Below, in pieces: positions 26,180 through 37,883 of a stretch of DNA of 64,000 nucleotides. The notes beneath the pieces were generated by a model that saw nothing but the letters and a program-made list of their open reading frames with translations, had not been told where the DNA came from and ran no database searches. The translations under genes and the position numbers were made by a program. Where the stretch lies: contig NZ_OY782498.1 of assembly GCF_963677845.1 (NCBI RefSeq), positions 1,306,001 through 1,370,000 on the forward strand. The letters run 5' to 3'. The first letter of the stretch is position 1; each line of letters opens with the position of its first letter. This DNA is from an uncultured Pseudodesulfovibrio sp. (GTDB lineage Bacteria > Desulfobacterota > Desulfovibrionia > Desulfovibrionales > Desulfovibrionaceae).

Positions 26180-26518
26180 ATGAAACGCATGGGTATTTTT
26201 TTAATTTTTCTTATGGTGATAGGTCTATATTTCGGTACAGCCGGTGATCTTCAGGCAGCCGGAGCACACATGGTCACAACCGTAGCTGAAGCCAAGGCTT
26301 CTGGCGTCGATACAGAGGTTGAATTGAGTGGTCGTATTGTCAAAGTGATTCAGGATAACAAGTTCCTGTTTACTGACGGGACGGGCGAATTGTTGGTACT
26401 TATTGATGGTCACATGCAGGATACAAATTGCGAGAATGCCAATGTCGTTGTTTCTGGCCTGATCGCTCAGAACTTTATGTATACGGAAGTGAAAGCTGAC
26501 TCTATTGCGATTCGTTAA
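26180..26518 (+). CDS. Periplasmic BOF-domain protein (YgiW/YdeI-like)
   Basis: A 112-residue protein with signal peptide (hydrophobic residues 5-22, cleavage near LQAAG) and one bacterial OB-fold domain. The signature VELSGRIVKVIQDNKFLFTD and GTGELLVLIDG are characteristic of the NirD/YgiW/YdeI family, linked in enterics to stress tolerance. ATG 26180 follows AAGGA 7 bases upstream; a longer in-frame start at 26111 would place residues before the signal peptide. It is a single-gene unit with a strong terminator. Confidence 0.82.
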   Translation: MKRMGIFLIFLMVIGLYFGTAGDLQAAGAHMVTTVAEAKASGVDTEVELSGRIVKVIQDNKFLFTDGTGELLVLIDGHMQDTNCENANVVVSGLIAQNFMYTEVKADSIAIR

Positions 26519-26536
26519 AAAGTTTTATCTCAATTT

Positions 26537-26573
26537 AAAAGGGGAGCCTCATCAAGAGGCTCCCCTTTTTTAT
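26537..26573 (+). terminator. Terminator after the BOF-domain gene
   Basis: AAAAGGGGAGCCTC and GAGGCTCCCCTTTT form a perfect stem around ATCAA, followed by a T run. Confidence 0.9.
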
Positions 26574-26694
26574 GAGAATGGCCCTCTCGCTTTGAAACGA
26601 AAGGGCCAACAAGAGGCTTGTAGGTCCAAAAGGACTGACTTTAGACGATGTGGATTGCGGTCACACTTACTTCAAACCTCGTGTTTTTTTATTG

Positions 26695-26731
26695 CGTCAG
26701 CACGGTGAGAGGGCCGTGCTGACGTTTTTCT
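26695..26731 (+). terminator. Second strong hairpin before por, T run on the plus strand
   Basis: CGTCAGCACGG and CCGTGCTGACG pair perfectly around TGAGAGGG and are followed by TTTTT on the plus strand. por ends at 26734 on the minus strand, where the sequence after the hairpin is A-rich, not T-rich, so this hairpin is better placed to stop plus-strand transcription, or to stabilise the por mRNA end. Confidence 0.6.
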
Positions 26732-26733
26732 GT

Positions 26734-30336
<3,603 letters not shown>

Positions 30337-31596
30337 TTACTCCGTTGATTTCTGTAAAGGTCTGTTTCTTTTTATTATATGTAAACGCTCGCTGTAGACC
30401 GTTTTTTGGGTCGCAAGTGCTATTTCCAATTCCTCATTGGTTGGAACGATCAAGATGTCTATGGCGCTTCCTCGGGCATGAATTTTTCGAGTGTTGTTCT
30501 CTCTTTTGTCGTTTTTCGTGTTGTCCAGTGAGATTCCCAGATGATCGAGGCCGTCACAGACCGCTGCTCGTGTATAGGCGTCATTTTCTCCGATTCCAGC
30601 GGTGAAGACGATGGCATCAACAGAACCAAGGATGGCAAGATAGGAGCCGATTGTTTTTTTGACCCGATAGGTGAACATTTCAAATGCGAGTTCTGCATCC
30701 ATATTACCAGATTCACGTGCCGTGTGGATGTCACGCATGTCGCTTTGACCGCAAATGCCGACTAAACCGCTTTGAGTGTTAAGCATGGTATTGATTTCGT
30801 TCACGCCAAGCCCTCTGTTTTTGGCGAGAAAGGCGTAAATGGCAGGGTCAATATCGCCGCAACGTGTCCCCATCATTAAACCGGCAAGAGGTGTCAGCCC
30901 CATGGTTGTATCTACGCATTTACCATTCTTGACCGCCGCCATGGAGCATCCGTTACCAAGGTGGATCGTAATCAGGCTGGTTTTATTAACGTTTTTGTCA
31001 AGGTGGTCAGATGCCGCTTTGGTGACATACTTGTGTGATGTCCCATGAAATCCGTATCTGCGAATCTTGAGAGACGTGTATAACTCCATGGGGAGTGGAT
31101 ACATAAACGCTTTAGGAGGCATGGTCTGATGAAATTCCGTATCAAACACAGCCACCGCAGGTGTGTCTGGGAATAGTTCCATCGCAGTTTCGATGCCGGT
31201 CAGGTGGGCCGGATTGTGTAGTGGTGCCAGCGGAACCAAATTTCGAATGGATTTGATAACGTCTTTTGTTATCAACACCGGCTGGGAAAATTCGTCAGCG
31301 CCTTGAACAATTCGATGACCCAAGGCGTCAATCTCATTGAGAGAATCGATAACACCCCATTCATTTCCGGTGAGCTTTTTGACCATGATGCGCATGGCTG
31401 CTTTGTGGCTGAGGATTGGAATATCTTCAGTGTCCTTTGCATCAGGCCATTTTTGCGGATTGGAGATTTGGGTTACGGTACCCATTCTTTCGCCGATACG
31501 TTCGATGACACCGGTAGCGAGGACGCATTCCGTATTCATGTCCAGCAGTTGATATTTTAATGAAGAACTGCCGCAGTTGATGACGAGAATTTTCAT
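30337..31596 (-). CDS. ackA: Acetate kinase
   Basis: Makes ATP from acetyl phosphate, the last step of acetate formation. ASKHA fold with the phosphate-binding NCGSSSLKYQ at the N-terminus, RYGFHGTSHKYV, HLGNGCSMAAV and FTAGIGEND, in family order. The C-terminal extension after EELEIA (about 20 residues) is basic and unusual but short. The ATG abuts the pta stop (taaATG), with GAGGG inside pta, and 3 bases separate ackA from por, so pta-ackA-por is one translationally tight operon. Confidence 0.97.
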   Translation of the reverse strand: MKILVINCGSSSLKYQLLDMNTECVLATGVIERIGERMGTVTQISNPQKWPDAKDTEDIPILSHKAAMRIMVKKLTGNEWGVIDSLNEIDALGHRIVQGADEFSQPVLITKDVIKSIRNLVPLAPLHNPAHLTGIETAMELFPDTPAVAVFDTEFHQTMPPKAFMYPLPMELYTSLKIRRYGFHGTSHKYVTKAASDHLDKNVNKTSLITIHLGNGCSMAAVKNGKCVDTTMGLTPLAGLMMGTRCGDIDPAIYAFLAKNRGLGVNEINTMLNTQSGLVGICGQSDMRDIHTARESGNMDAELAFEMFTYRVKKTIGSYLAILGSVDAIVFTAGIGENDAYTRAAVCDGLDHLGISLDNTKNDKRENNTRKIHARGSAIDILIVPTNEELEIALATQKTVYSERLHIIKRNRPLQKSTE

Positions 31597-33717
31597 TTAT
31601 ACATCCCTCTCTGCCTGAGCCTGAATAGCTGTGATAGCCACTGTATTAACGATGTCACGGATGTGGCATCCTCGACTCAGGTCATTGACCGGTTTGTTGA
31701 GTCCTTGCAGAACAGGACCGATTGCCATGGAATCCGGGACGGATCGTTGTACGGCTTTGTAAGTGTTGTTGCCTGTATTTAGGTCAGGGAAAATGAAGAC
31801 TGTTGCTCGCCCTGCAACGTTGCTTTCAGGCATTTTTGTGCGGGCGACATCCATATCGACTGCGGCATCATATTGAAGAGGGCCTTCAATTGGGAGGTCC
31901 AGTCCTCTTTCTGCAGCCAGTTCACGGGCAATCCGGGTCGCTTCGATAACTTTTTGAACGTCTTCGCCTGAACCTGATTTTCCGGTGGAGTAAGATAACA
32001 TGGCAACATAGGGATCAACGCCGAATAGACGAGCTGTTTCTGCGGAACTTAATGCTATTTCAGCTAATTGTTGCGCATTGGGGTTGGGATTAACCGCGCA
32101 GTCACCAAAGACCTGTACTCGGTCTCCCACACACATCAGGAATATGCTTGAAACAATGGAAGCGTCCGGTTTGGTTTTGATAAATTCGAAAGCGGGGCGG
32201 ATGGTTTGGGCGGTGGTGGTCACCGAGCCTGACACCATGCCGTCAGCGTCGCCGGCCTTGACCATCATGGTCCCGAAATAGGTGGGATCACTCATGCGGT
32301 CTCGAGCATCCTCCATACGGATGCCTTTATGCTTTCTGATTTCGAAATAACGGTTGGCGTAGTCTTCGAAATAGTCGGATTTGGCAGGATCAATGCATTG
32401 GGCACCGTTGAGGTTGACTCCGAGCGTGGAAGCCTGTTGGCGAATGATGTCCGGGTCTCCGAGCAGGGTAATATCTACAACATTGCGGCGTTGTAATATC
32501 TCTGTTGCTTGAAGAACGCGGTCACTTGTTCCTTCAGGCAGGACAATGTGTTGGCGGGTTGTCTTCGCCTTTTCGATGAGGTTGTACTCGAACATGAAAG
32601 GCGTGACCTTGTGTGATTGGGTCGTGCCCAGTCTTTTTCGCAATTCTTCGGTGTCAACGCATGACTCGAACAGGCCGATTGCGGAGGCAATCTTGGCTGG
32701 ATGCTCCGGGTCGATGGTGCCATGAAGTCCCTGTACTATTTGTGTTGTTTTGTATGTATGGTCTTTGACGCTGAGTATAGGCAGGGGAACACCGGTCCAG
32801 CCTTCAATCAATCTGTGGATTGTCTCCGACGGTTGTAGATCGCCCGTCAGTACAATACCGGCAATATCGCCATAGGATGACGATTGGCGTGAAGTGATGC
32901 TCGCAAGGATAATGTCAGACCTATCGCCTGGAGTGATGATCAGACTGCCGTCCTCAACATATTTGAGGAAATTGCTGATATGCATGGCCGCAGTGACAAA
33001 GTTGTCCACCGGGGTTTCCAACCTGCCGTGTCCGTAGAGAACTTTAGCGTCGAGCCATTTGATGACATCATGTATAGTGGGATTTCCGAGTCGTTTGTCG
33101 TCCGGAATGATATACGCCAGCAAAGGATGTGTGGCATGCGTTTTGGAGGTGATTTCATCAAGGATGCTCTTGGGAATATCAGGGTCAGCACGGTTGATGA
33201 CAAGTCCCAAGACTTCCAATCCTTTGGCTTCAAAATTTTCAATAGTCCGTTGGGCCGCGCCGGTAATTTCTTGTGCTGTGGTGTTTAATCCATTGACAAC
33301 CAGTAGAACCGGGCAACCGAGGTTGGACACGATTGATCCGTTGACCTCGTATTCAAAAGTTTCATTGCCTCCGATGTAATCAGTGCCTTCACACAGAACA
33401 AAGTCATACTCTTTTTCCAATTCCTTGAATTTGTTCAGCGTATTTTCCAATAACAGAGAGCGTTGACCTTCATTGAGCAGACGACGGGCTTCACTTAGCG
33501 TGTAGGCGTAAGTTTGATCATATTCCATATCCAGTTTGAAGTGTCTGAGAATCAGATCAATGTCGTGGTCCCGGCCATCTTTGACAGGGTCGTTGATGAT
33601 GGGGCGGAATATGGCCACGCGTTGCACATTGGCACGTAGTAGTTGCATTATGCCGAGAAGAATGGCGGATTTTCCGCTTCGTGCTTCGGTTGCTGCAATA
33701 TAGAGACTCTTTGACAT
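31597..33717 (-). CDS. pta: Phosphate acetyltransferase, long form
   Basis: Converts acetyl-CoA and phosphate to acetyl phosphate. The 706 residues are of the long type: a P-loop N-domain (ATEARSGKSAILLG, about residues 9-22) like dethiobiotin synthetase, a DRTGG regulatory domain (about 220-330), and the catalytic domain (380-700) with DGMVSGSVTTTAQTIRPAF and the conserved SYSTGKSGSG. The N-domains are a regulatory part in the E. coli enzyme. It starts a tight pta-ackA-por operon; a spacer with a hairpin separates it from rnfB. Confidence 0.95.
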   Translation of the reverse strand: MSKSLYIAATEARSGKSAILLGIMQLLRANVQRVAIFRPIINDPVKDGRDHDIDLILRHFKLDMEYDQTYAYTLSEARRLLNEGQRSLLLENTLNKFKELEKEYDFVLCEGTDYIGGNETFEYEVNGSIVSNLGCPVLLVVNGLNTTAQEITGAAQRTIENFEAKGLEVLGLVINRADPDIPKSILDEITSKTHATHPLLAYIIPDDKRLGNPTIHDVIKWLDAKVLYGHGRLETPVDNFVTAAMHISNFLKYVEDGSLIITPGDRSDIILASITSRQSSSYGDIAGIVLTGDLQPSETIHRLIEGWTGVPLPILSVKDHTYKTTQIVQGLHGTIDPEHPAKIASAIGLFESCVDTEELRKRLGTTQSHKVTPFMFEYNLIEKAKTTRQHIVLPEGTSDRVLQATEILQRRNVVDITLLGDPDIIRQQASTLGVNLNGAQCIDPAKSDYFEDYANRYFEIRKHKGIRMEDARDRMSDPTYFGTMMVKAGDADGMVSGSVTTTAQTIRPAFEFIKTKPDASIVSSIFLMCVGDRVQVFGDCAVNPNPNAQQLAEIALSSAETARLFGVDPYVAMLSYSTGKSGSGEDVQKVIEATRIARELAAERGLDLPIEGPLQYDAAVDMDVARTKMPESNVAGRATVFIFPDLNTGNNTYKAVQRSVPDSMAIGPVLQGLNKPVNDLSRGCHIRDIVNTVAITAIQAQAERDV

Positions 33718-33750
33718 AACTTTTCTCCATGAAAGGCCGGGTGGGAGGAG

Positions 33751-33783
33751 GAGGGTATCTGCGTTTATGCAGACACCCTTCCT
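33751..33783 (-). promoter_or_regulatory. Stem-loop between rnfB and pta
   Basis: Read on the minus strand, GGGTGTCTGC and GCAGATACCC pair with one wobble around ATAAAC, in the 136-base spacer ahead of pta. No T run follows, so it is more likely an attenuator, an RNA-processing site or a stabilising hairpin than a classical terminator. Confidence 0.35.
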
Positions 33784-33853
33784 GAATCATGCACCGAGTA
33801 GGTCTTGGGGTGATAGGGCGTCATGATGTCCTCCAGAGCCAGGGTATGGTGTT

Positions 33854-35962
33854 CTACCTTTTGAATGCGTCGCCATTGAGGGATCGATCATCAAAGGTAT
33901 TGTCTTTGTCGTAGCAAATCAGTCCGCACTGCAGGCATCGGTTGGATTCGGCAAGAGCCTCTTCCTGACTAAGTGCCCCTTCAACTTCATTGAATGAGCA
34001 GTTCCGGTCATCGCCATGGCAGAGATGCGGCATTATGGCCCGATTTTGGCGTTCAACTTGGTCGATTTCTTTGAATAAGGTGTACGGAATCATTTCAGTC
34101 TGCGTGGTTTCCGGTATGGGGATATCGCCTTGTTGCATGAAGTAATGCATGGAGCGGGCAGCCTTTCTCCCATCACCAATGGCTGAGATGACGAGATCTG
34201 GGCCGGTATAGACATCGCCAGCGGTGAAAACTCCCGGAATGATGGTTTCAAAGGTTTTTTCATCAGCCACGATGGTCTGCCAACGGGTGGTTTCGAATTG
34301 ACAGTTTTTTTCATCACCATCTTCATAGAGACAGCTGAGGTCAGGTTTTTGTCCGATGGCAGGAATGATCAGGTCTGCGGACATAAGTGCTTCCGAACCT
34401 TCTTTTTTGATTGGACGACGTCTGCCTGAGTCATCAGGTTCGCCCAGTTCCATTTCATAGTATTCAAGGTGTGTTGCCCTGTCGTTTTCGTCGCCGACGA
34501 CACGGGCTGGAGCGGCCAGAAATTTGAAATCAACGCCTTCTTCTTCGGCGCCAATGATTTCTTCCATGTTGGCGGGCATTTCCGCTCTGGTGCGTCGATA
34601 CATGAGTGTAACTTTCGCTCCCAGACGGATACAGGTCCTGGCGGCGTCAATGGCGGTGTTTCCGCCGCCGACAACAATGACGTGTTTGCCGACTTCTGGT
34701 TTTTGGCCCAGAGCATGAGCTGTGAGGAATTCAATACCGCCCATGACACCGTCAAGGTCTTCTCCTTCGGCGTACATGCCGCTGGCCTGCCATGCGCCGA
34801 TACCAAGGAAGAATGTTTCGTATCCTTCTTCCTTGAGGGATTCGATGGTACAATCCACTCCAAACTTGGTGTTGACCTTAGCTGTGACACCGAGATCCAA
34901 AATTCCCTGTATTTCCCAATCCAGATCAGCCTTGGGCAACCGGTATTCCGGGATACCGTATCTGATCTGTCCACCGAGTTTCGGCATGGCTTCAAATATA
35001 GTTGGGCTGTGTCCCAGTCTGCGGAGGAAGTAGGCACAGGACAAACCGGCAGGTCCGCCACCGATGATAGCGACTTTTCTACCGGTGTCCTGGGCACATG
35101 GTATGGTCAGGTGTTTGCCGGAATGGAGTTCCCGATCAGCAACAAATCGTTTGAGCATGTTGATGCCGACTGGATCGTCCACAAACTGTCTGCGACATTC
35201 GGTTTCACAGGGACGAGGACATACGCGACCACAAGTGACAAGAAGAGGATTTCTTTCCTTGATGGTCATGACGGCGCCATCGAAGTCGCCTTCTTTTATT
35301 TGCTGAATATATTTGGGGATATTAATTTGTCCGGGACATTTTTGTCGACACGGGGCCAGACAATCCGTTGTCTGGTTCAGGTGTAACAGGCGAGCTGACA
35401 TACCGGAAACCGTGATGACGCCGCGCGGACATGCATCAACACAATTGCCACAGGCCTTACATTCTTCCGGGTCAATGACAGGGAGTCCGTCAGGGCTCAT
35501 ATGAATGGCATTAAAGGGACAAGCACGAACACAGGACCCGAGGCCAAGACAGCCTTCGGGGCATGTTTTTGACCCGCCGTAAAGTTGGTGGGCGGCCCGG
35601 CAATCAAGAGCGCCTTCATAGTGAAAGTTGTTTTCTGCGCGAATGCCACCTGTGCAGTCCCGGATAGCGAGCTCTGGTTCACGTTCGATGACTTCCTGTC
35701 CCATGATACCTGCGACGACTTTGCTTGTATCAGCATCGGCTACGATACAAACGGACGCCGGAGCTTTGCCCGCAACAATGGCCGCTGCTGCGCCTGAGCA
35801 TCCCGGGAATCCGCAACCGCCACAATTGGCGCCGGGCAGATTATCTTCAATGAGGCTTATACGTGGGTCTTCTTTGACATAGAGCAGCTTGGAGGCAATA
35901 CCCAGAATACCTGCCGCCCCAAGTCCGATGCCGAAAAGAGTCAATCCTGATGTCACTATCAT
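33854..35962 (-). CDS. rnfB: RnfB fused to a GltD-type NAD(P)H oxidoreductase module
   Basis: A 702-residue fusion. Residues 1-30 are a membrane anchor, 45-75 the RnfB Fe-S domain (CGGCGFPGC), and 130-185 two 4Fe-4S clusters (CLGLGSCVRACP, CKACGNCVDACP). From about residue 200 the protein is like the small subunit of glutamate synthase and NfnB: an N-terminal Cys cluster (CLAPCRQKCP, CGRVCPRPCETEC), FAD site IIGGGPAGLSCAY (299-311), nucleotide site VVGGGNTAIDAA (430-441) with YRRTRAEMP (455-463), the pair of Arg often seen with NADPH, and TAGDVYTGPD (580-589). A CLQCGLIC pair ends it. Rnf normally uses a simple RnfB. Confidence 0.9.
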   Translation of the reverse strand: MIVTSGLTLFGIGLGAAGILGIASKLLYVKEDPRISLIEDNLPGANCGGCGFPGCSGAAAAIVAGKAPASVCIVADADTSKVVAGIMGQEVIEREPELAIRDCTGGIRAENNFHYEGALDCRAAHQLYGGSKTCPEGCLGLGSCVRACPFNAIHMSPDGLPVIDPEECKACGNCVDACPRGVITVSGMSARLLHLNQTTDCLAPCRQKCPGQINIPKYIQQIKEGDFDGAVMTIKERNPLLVTCGRVCPRPCETECRRQFVDDPVGINMLKRFVADRELHSGKHLTIPCAQDTGRKVAIIGGGPAGLSCAYFLRRLGHSPTIFEAMPKLGGQIRYGIPEYRLPKADLDWEIQGILDLGVTAKVNTKFGVDCTIESLKEEGYETFFLGIGAWQASGMYAEGEDLDGVMGGIEFLTAHALGQKPEVGKHVIVVGGGNTAIDAARTCIRLGAKVTLMYRRTRAEMPANMEEIIGAEEEGVDFKFLAAPARVVGDENDRATHLEYYEMELGEPDDSGRRRPIKKEGSEALMSADLIIPAIGQKPDLSCLYEDGDEKNCQFETTRWQTIVADEKTFETIIPGVFTAGDVYTGPDLVISAIGDGRKAARSMHYFMQQGDIPIPETTQTEMIPYTLFKEIDQVERQNRAIMPHLCHGDDRNCSFNEVEGALSQEEALAESNRCLQCGLICYDKDNTFDDRSLNGDAFKR

Positions 35963-35997
35963 GTCAGTATTTCCTGTCTTTATTATTTGCGGCTTTT

Positions 35998-36573
35998 TTA
36001 GATCATGCCTTTGAATGCGAAGAATGCGAGCGACATCAGACCGGCCATCACCAGTCCGATAGGTGTGCCGCGCATGGCGATTGGGAGCCTGCGTACTGCC
36101 AGTCGTTCACGAATTCCGGCCAGAAGAACAAGTGCGACCAGAAAACCCATGCCTGAAGCAAAAGCGAACATGACAGACTTCATCAGGCCGAATTCCTCGC
36201 GTTGACATATGAGGGCAATACCCATGACTGCACAGTTGGTCGTGATGAGGGGAAGAAAAATTCCCAGAGATTTATACAATGGCGGGACCATTTTCTTGAG
36301 GAACATCTCAACAAACTGAACAAGTGATGCAATGACCAAAATAAAGGCTAATGTTTGAAGGTAGCCCAGTCCGAAGGGGATGAGAACGTGCCGTTGTACC
36401 AGCCATGTAATGGCTGTCGCCATGACAGCGACGAAGACCACAGCTCCCCCCATACCTATGGCAACACCGGATTCTTTGGAAGTTCCAATGAAGGGGCAGT
36501 TACCGAGATATTGTGCCAGTACGATGTTGTTGACGAACATCGCTCCTATGAAAAGAAGGAAGAATTCCTGCAT
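35998..36573 (-). CDS. rnfA: Rnf complex membrane subunit RnfA
   Basis: A 191-residue integral membrane protein with about six helices. RnfA and RnfE are inverted homologues that hold an Fe-S centre between them in the membrane. The first repeat FVNNIVLAQYLGNCPFIGTS and the second LITTNCAVMGIAL each supply a conserved Cys near the membrane centre, consistent with the reported intramembrane cluster. rnfB starts 36 bases downstream, rnfE ends 15 bases upstream. Confidence 0.95.
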   Translation of the reverse strand: MQEFFLLFIGAMFVNNIVLAQYLGNCPFIGTSKESGVAIGMGGAVVFVAVMATAITWLVQRHVLIPFGLGYLQTLAFILVIASLVQFVEMFLKKMVPPLYKSLGIFLPLITTNCAVMGIALICQREEFGLMKSVMFAFASGMGFLVALVLLAGIRERLAVRRLPIAMRGTPIGLVMAGLMSLAFFAFKGMI

Positions 36574-36587
36574 GATAGTATCCCTCG

Positions 36588-37268
36588 TTATGAACAGTTA
36601 GAAGCGCTGCCGCATCCGCCGCAGGAACCACAGTCGTGAGTGGGGGCTTCGACCGCTTTCAAGCCTTTGCCCCGCCGTTGAACATTTTCCACAAAGGTCA
36701 TCAGGGCGAGCAGAACGCCAAGGCTGACAAAAGCTCCTGGTGCTTCGACCATGAAGCCAAAAGGTTCAAAACCTTGCCATGTGACATCCGTTCCGAAGAG
36801 TTGCCCCTTGCCGAGGACTTCACGCAATGCGCCGAGAAATGTCAGGGATATGCCGAAACCCATTCCCATGCCGAGTCCGTCAGCCGCAGACAGTAGGGGC
36901 GGGTTCTTGGAGGCAAAAGCTTCAGCTCGGCCAAGGATGATACAGTTGACCACGATGAGTGGGACAAAGATGCCAAGCTGTTGATAGAGCGGGTATGCAA
37001 AGGCCTGCATGAGCAGTTCAACGGCAACGACCAGTGAAGCCGAGATAGCGATAAAACAGGCAATTCTGACTTTGGCTGGAATGAGTTTTCTGACCAGTGA
37101 GACCAGAAGGTTGGAAAGGGTGAGGACAAAGACTACAGCCATGCCCATGCCCAGCCCATTATCTGCTGTGTTCGTGACTGCCAGCACTGGACAGAGCCCC
37201 AGTACCAGTTTGAACGGGGGGAGGTCTTTCCAGAGACCCTTGGAGAATTCTTTCCATAATTTATTCAT
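36588..37268 (-). CDS. rnfE: Rnf complex membrane subunit RnfE with a Cys-rich tail
   Basis: About 226 residues, six helices, with the two half-motifs VLGLCPVLAVTNT and LIVVNCIILGRAEA that contain the cluster-binding Cys. The C-terminal tail (coded at about 36591-36638) is unusual: HDCGSCGGCGSASNCS, four Cys in 16 residues, beyond the end of a normal RnfE. A GGAG lies 6 bases before ATG 37268, so this start is used rather than the ATG at 37280. Confidence 0.92.
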   Translation of the reverse strand: MNKLWKEFSKGLWKDLPPFKLVLGLCPVLAVTNTADNGLGMGMAVVFVLTLSNLLVSLVRKLIPAKVRIACFIAISASLVVAVELLMQAFAYPLYQQLGIFVPLIVVNCIILGRAEAFASKNPPLLSAADGLGMGMGFGISLTFLGALREVLGKGQLFGTDVTWQGFEPFGFMVEAPGAFVSLGVLLALMTFVENVQRRGKGLKAVEAPTHDCGSCGGCGSASNCS

Positions 37269-37304
37269 TATATGCTCCATTTAGTGGCGTCTTCACACTG
37301 TGTG

Positions 37305-37880
37305 CTAGGACCAATCCTTGGCGAATTCGGATTTCAGTGAATTGAATATGACAATGGCATTTTGAACAGCGGAAACAGTTCCGGTGGAGGAGATGGTTGC
37401 TCCGGCAACGGCATCAATGTTGCCGCCATTCTTTTTGAGGTTCATTGAATCAAGCGGATGCTCCTTGAATTGGGTGGTAAACCCATGAGAAGCGACGCGA
37501 GAACCCAACCCCGGTGTTTCTTTCATAGTTGTGATGCCAATGCCGGACAACGTGTCGGATTTGATGTCAAATCCAACCATAACGCCGATATTACCGCCAT
37601 AACCTTTACCGGATGTCTCGAAGGCGACTGCGGTTAGCTCTCCGTTGTGGATCGCTGGAAAGACCGTTATTGTTTGACCGTCCACTTCGAATCTTTTTCG
37701 GTCCTTGATGGGGTTATTGTCATACTTGTGAAGGACCGATTCGATGGCGGGAGCCTGAACAAAGGTCAGCACCTGTTCTTCAATAATAGGGGCGGTGGCT
37801 TGTTTAAGCGCTGCCAGTGTCACTCCAGATAATCCACAGATCAGGGAGAGTACGATCATCATTTTGAGCATTTCTTTCAT
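37305..37880 (-). CDS. rnfG: Rnf complex FMN-bearing subunit RnfG
   Basis: A 191-residue protein with one N-terminal membrane helix (about 8-25) and a periplasmic FMN-binding domain. The flavinylation motif is clear: DAVAGATIS with Thr162 as the likely site for FMN attached by ApbE as a phosphoester. The preceding FETSGKGYGGNIGVMVGFD and TPGLGSRV match the family. The ApbE needed to load it is not in the operon; the only ApbE domain in the window is the fusion at 52.2-54.4 kb. Confidence 0.94.
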   Translation of the reverse strand: MKEMLKMMIVLSLICGLSGVTLAALKQATAPIIEEQVLTFVQAPAIESVLHKYDNNPIKDRKRFEVDGQTITVFPAIHNGELTAVAFETSGKGYGGNIGVMVGFDIKSDTLSGIGITTMKETPGLGSRVASHGFTTQFKEHPLDSMNLKKNGGNIDAVAGATISSTGTVSAVQNAIVIFNSLKSEFAKDWS

Positions 37881-37883
37881 GGG

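Noticed and set aside
34469-35386. 305-codon plus-strand frame opposite rnfB
   Set aside because: Antisense shadow; the minus-strand frame carries all the cofactor motifs.
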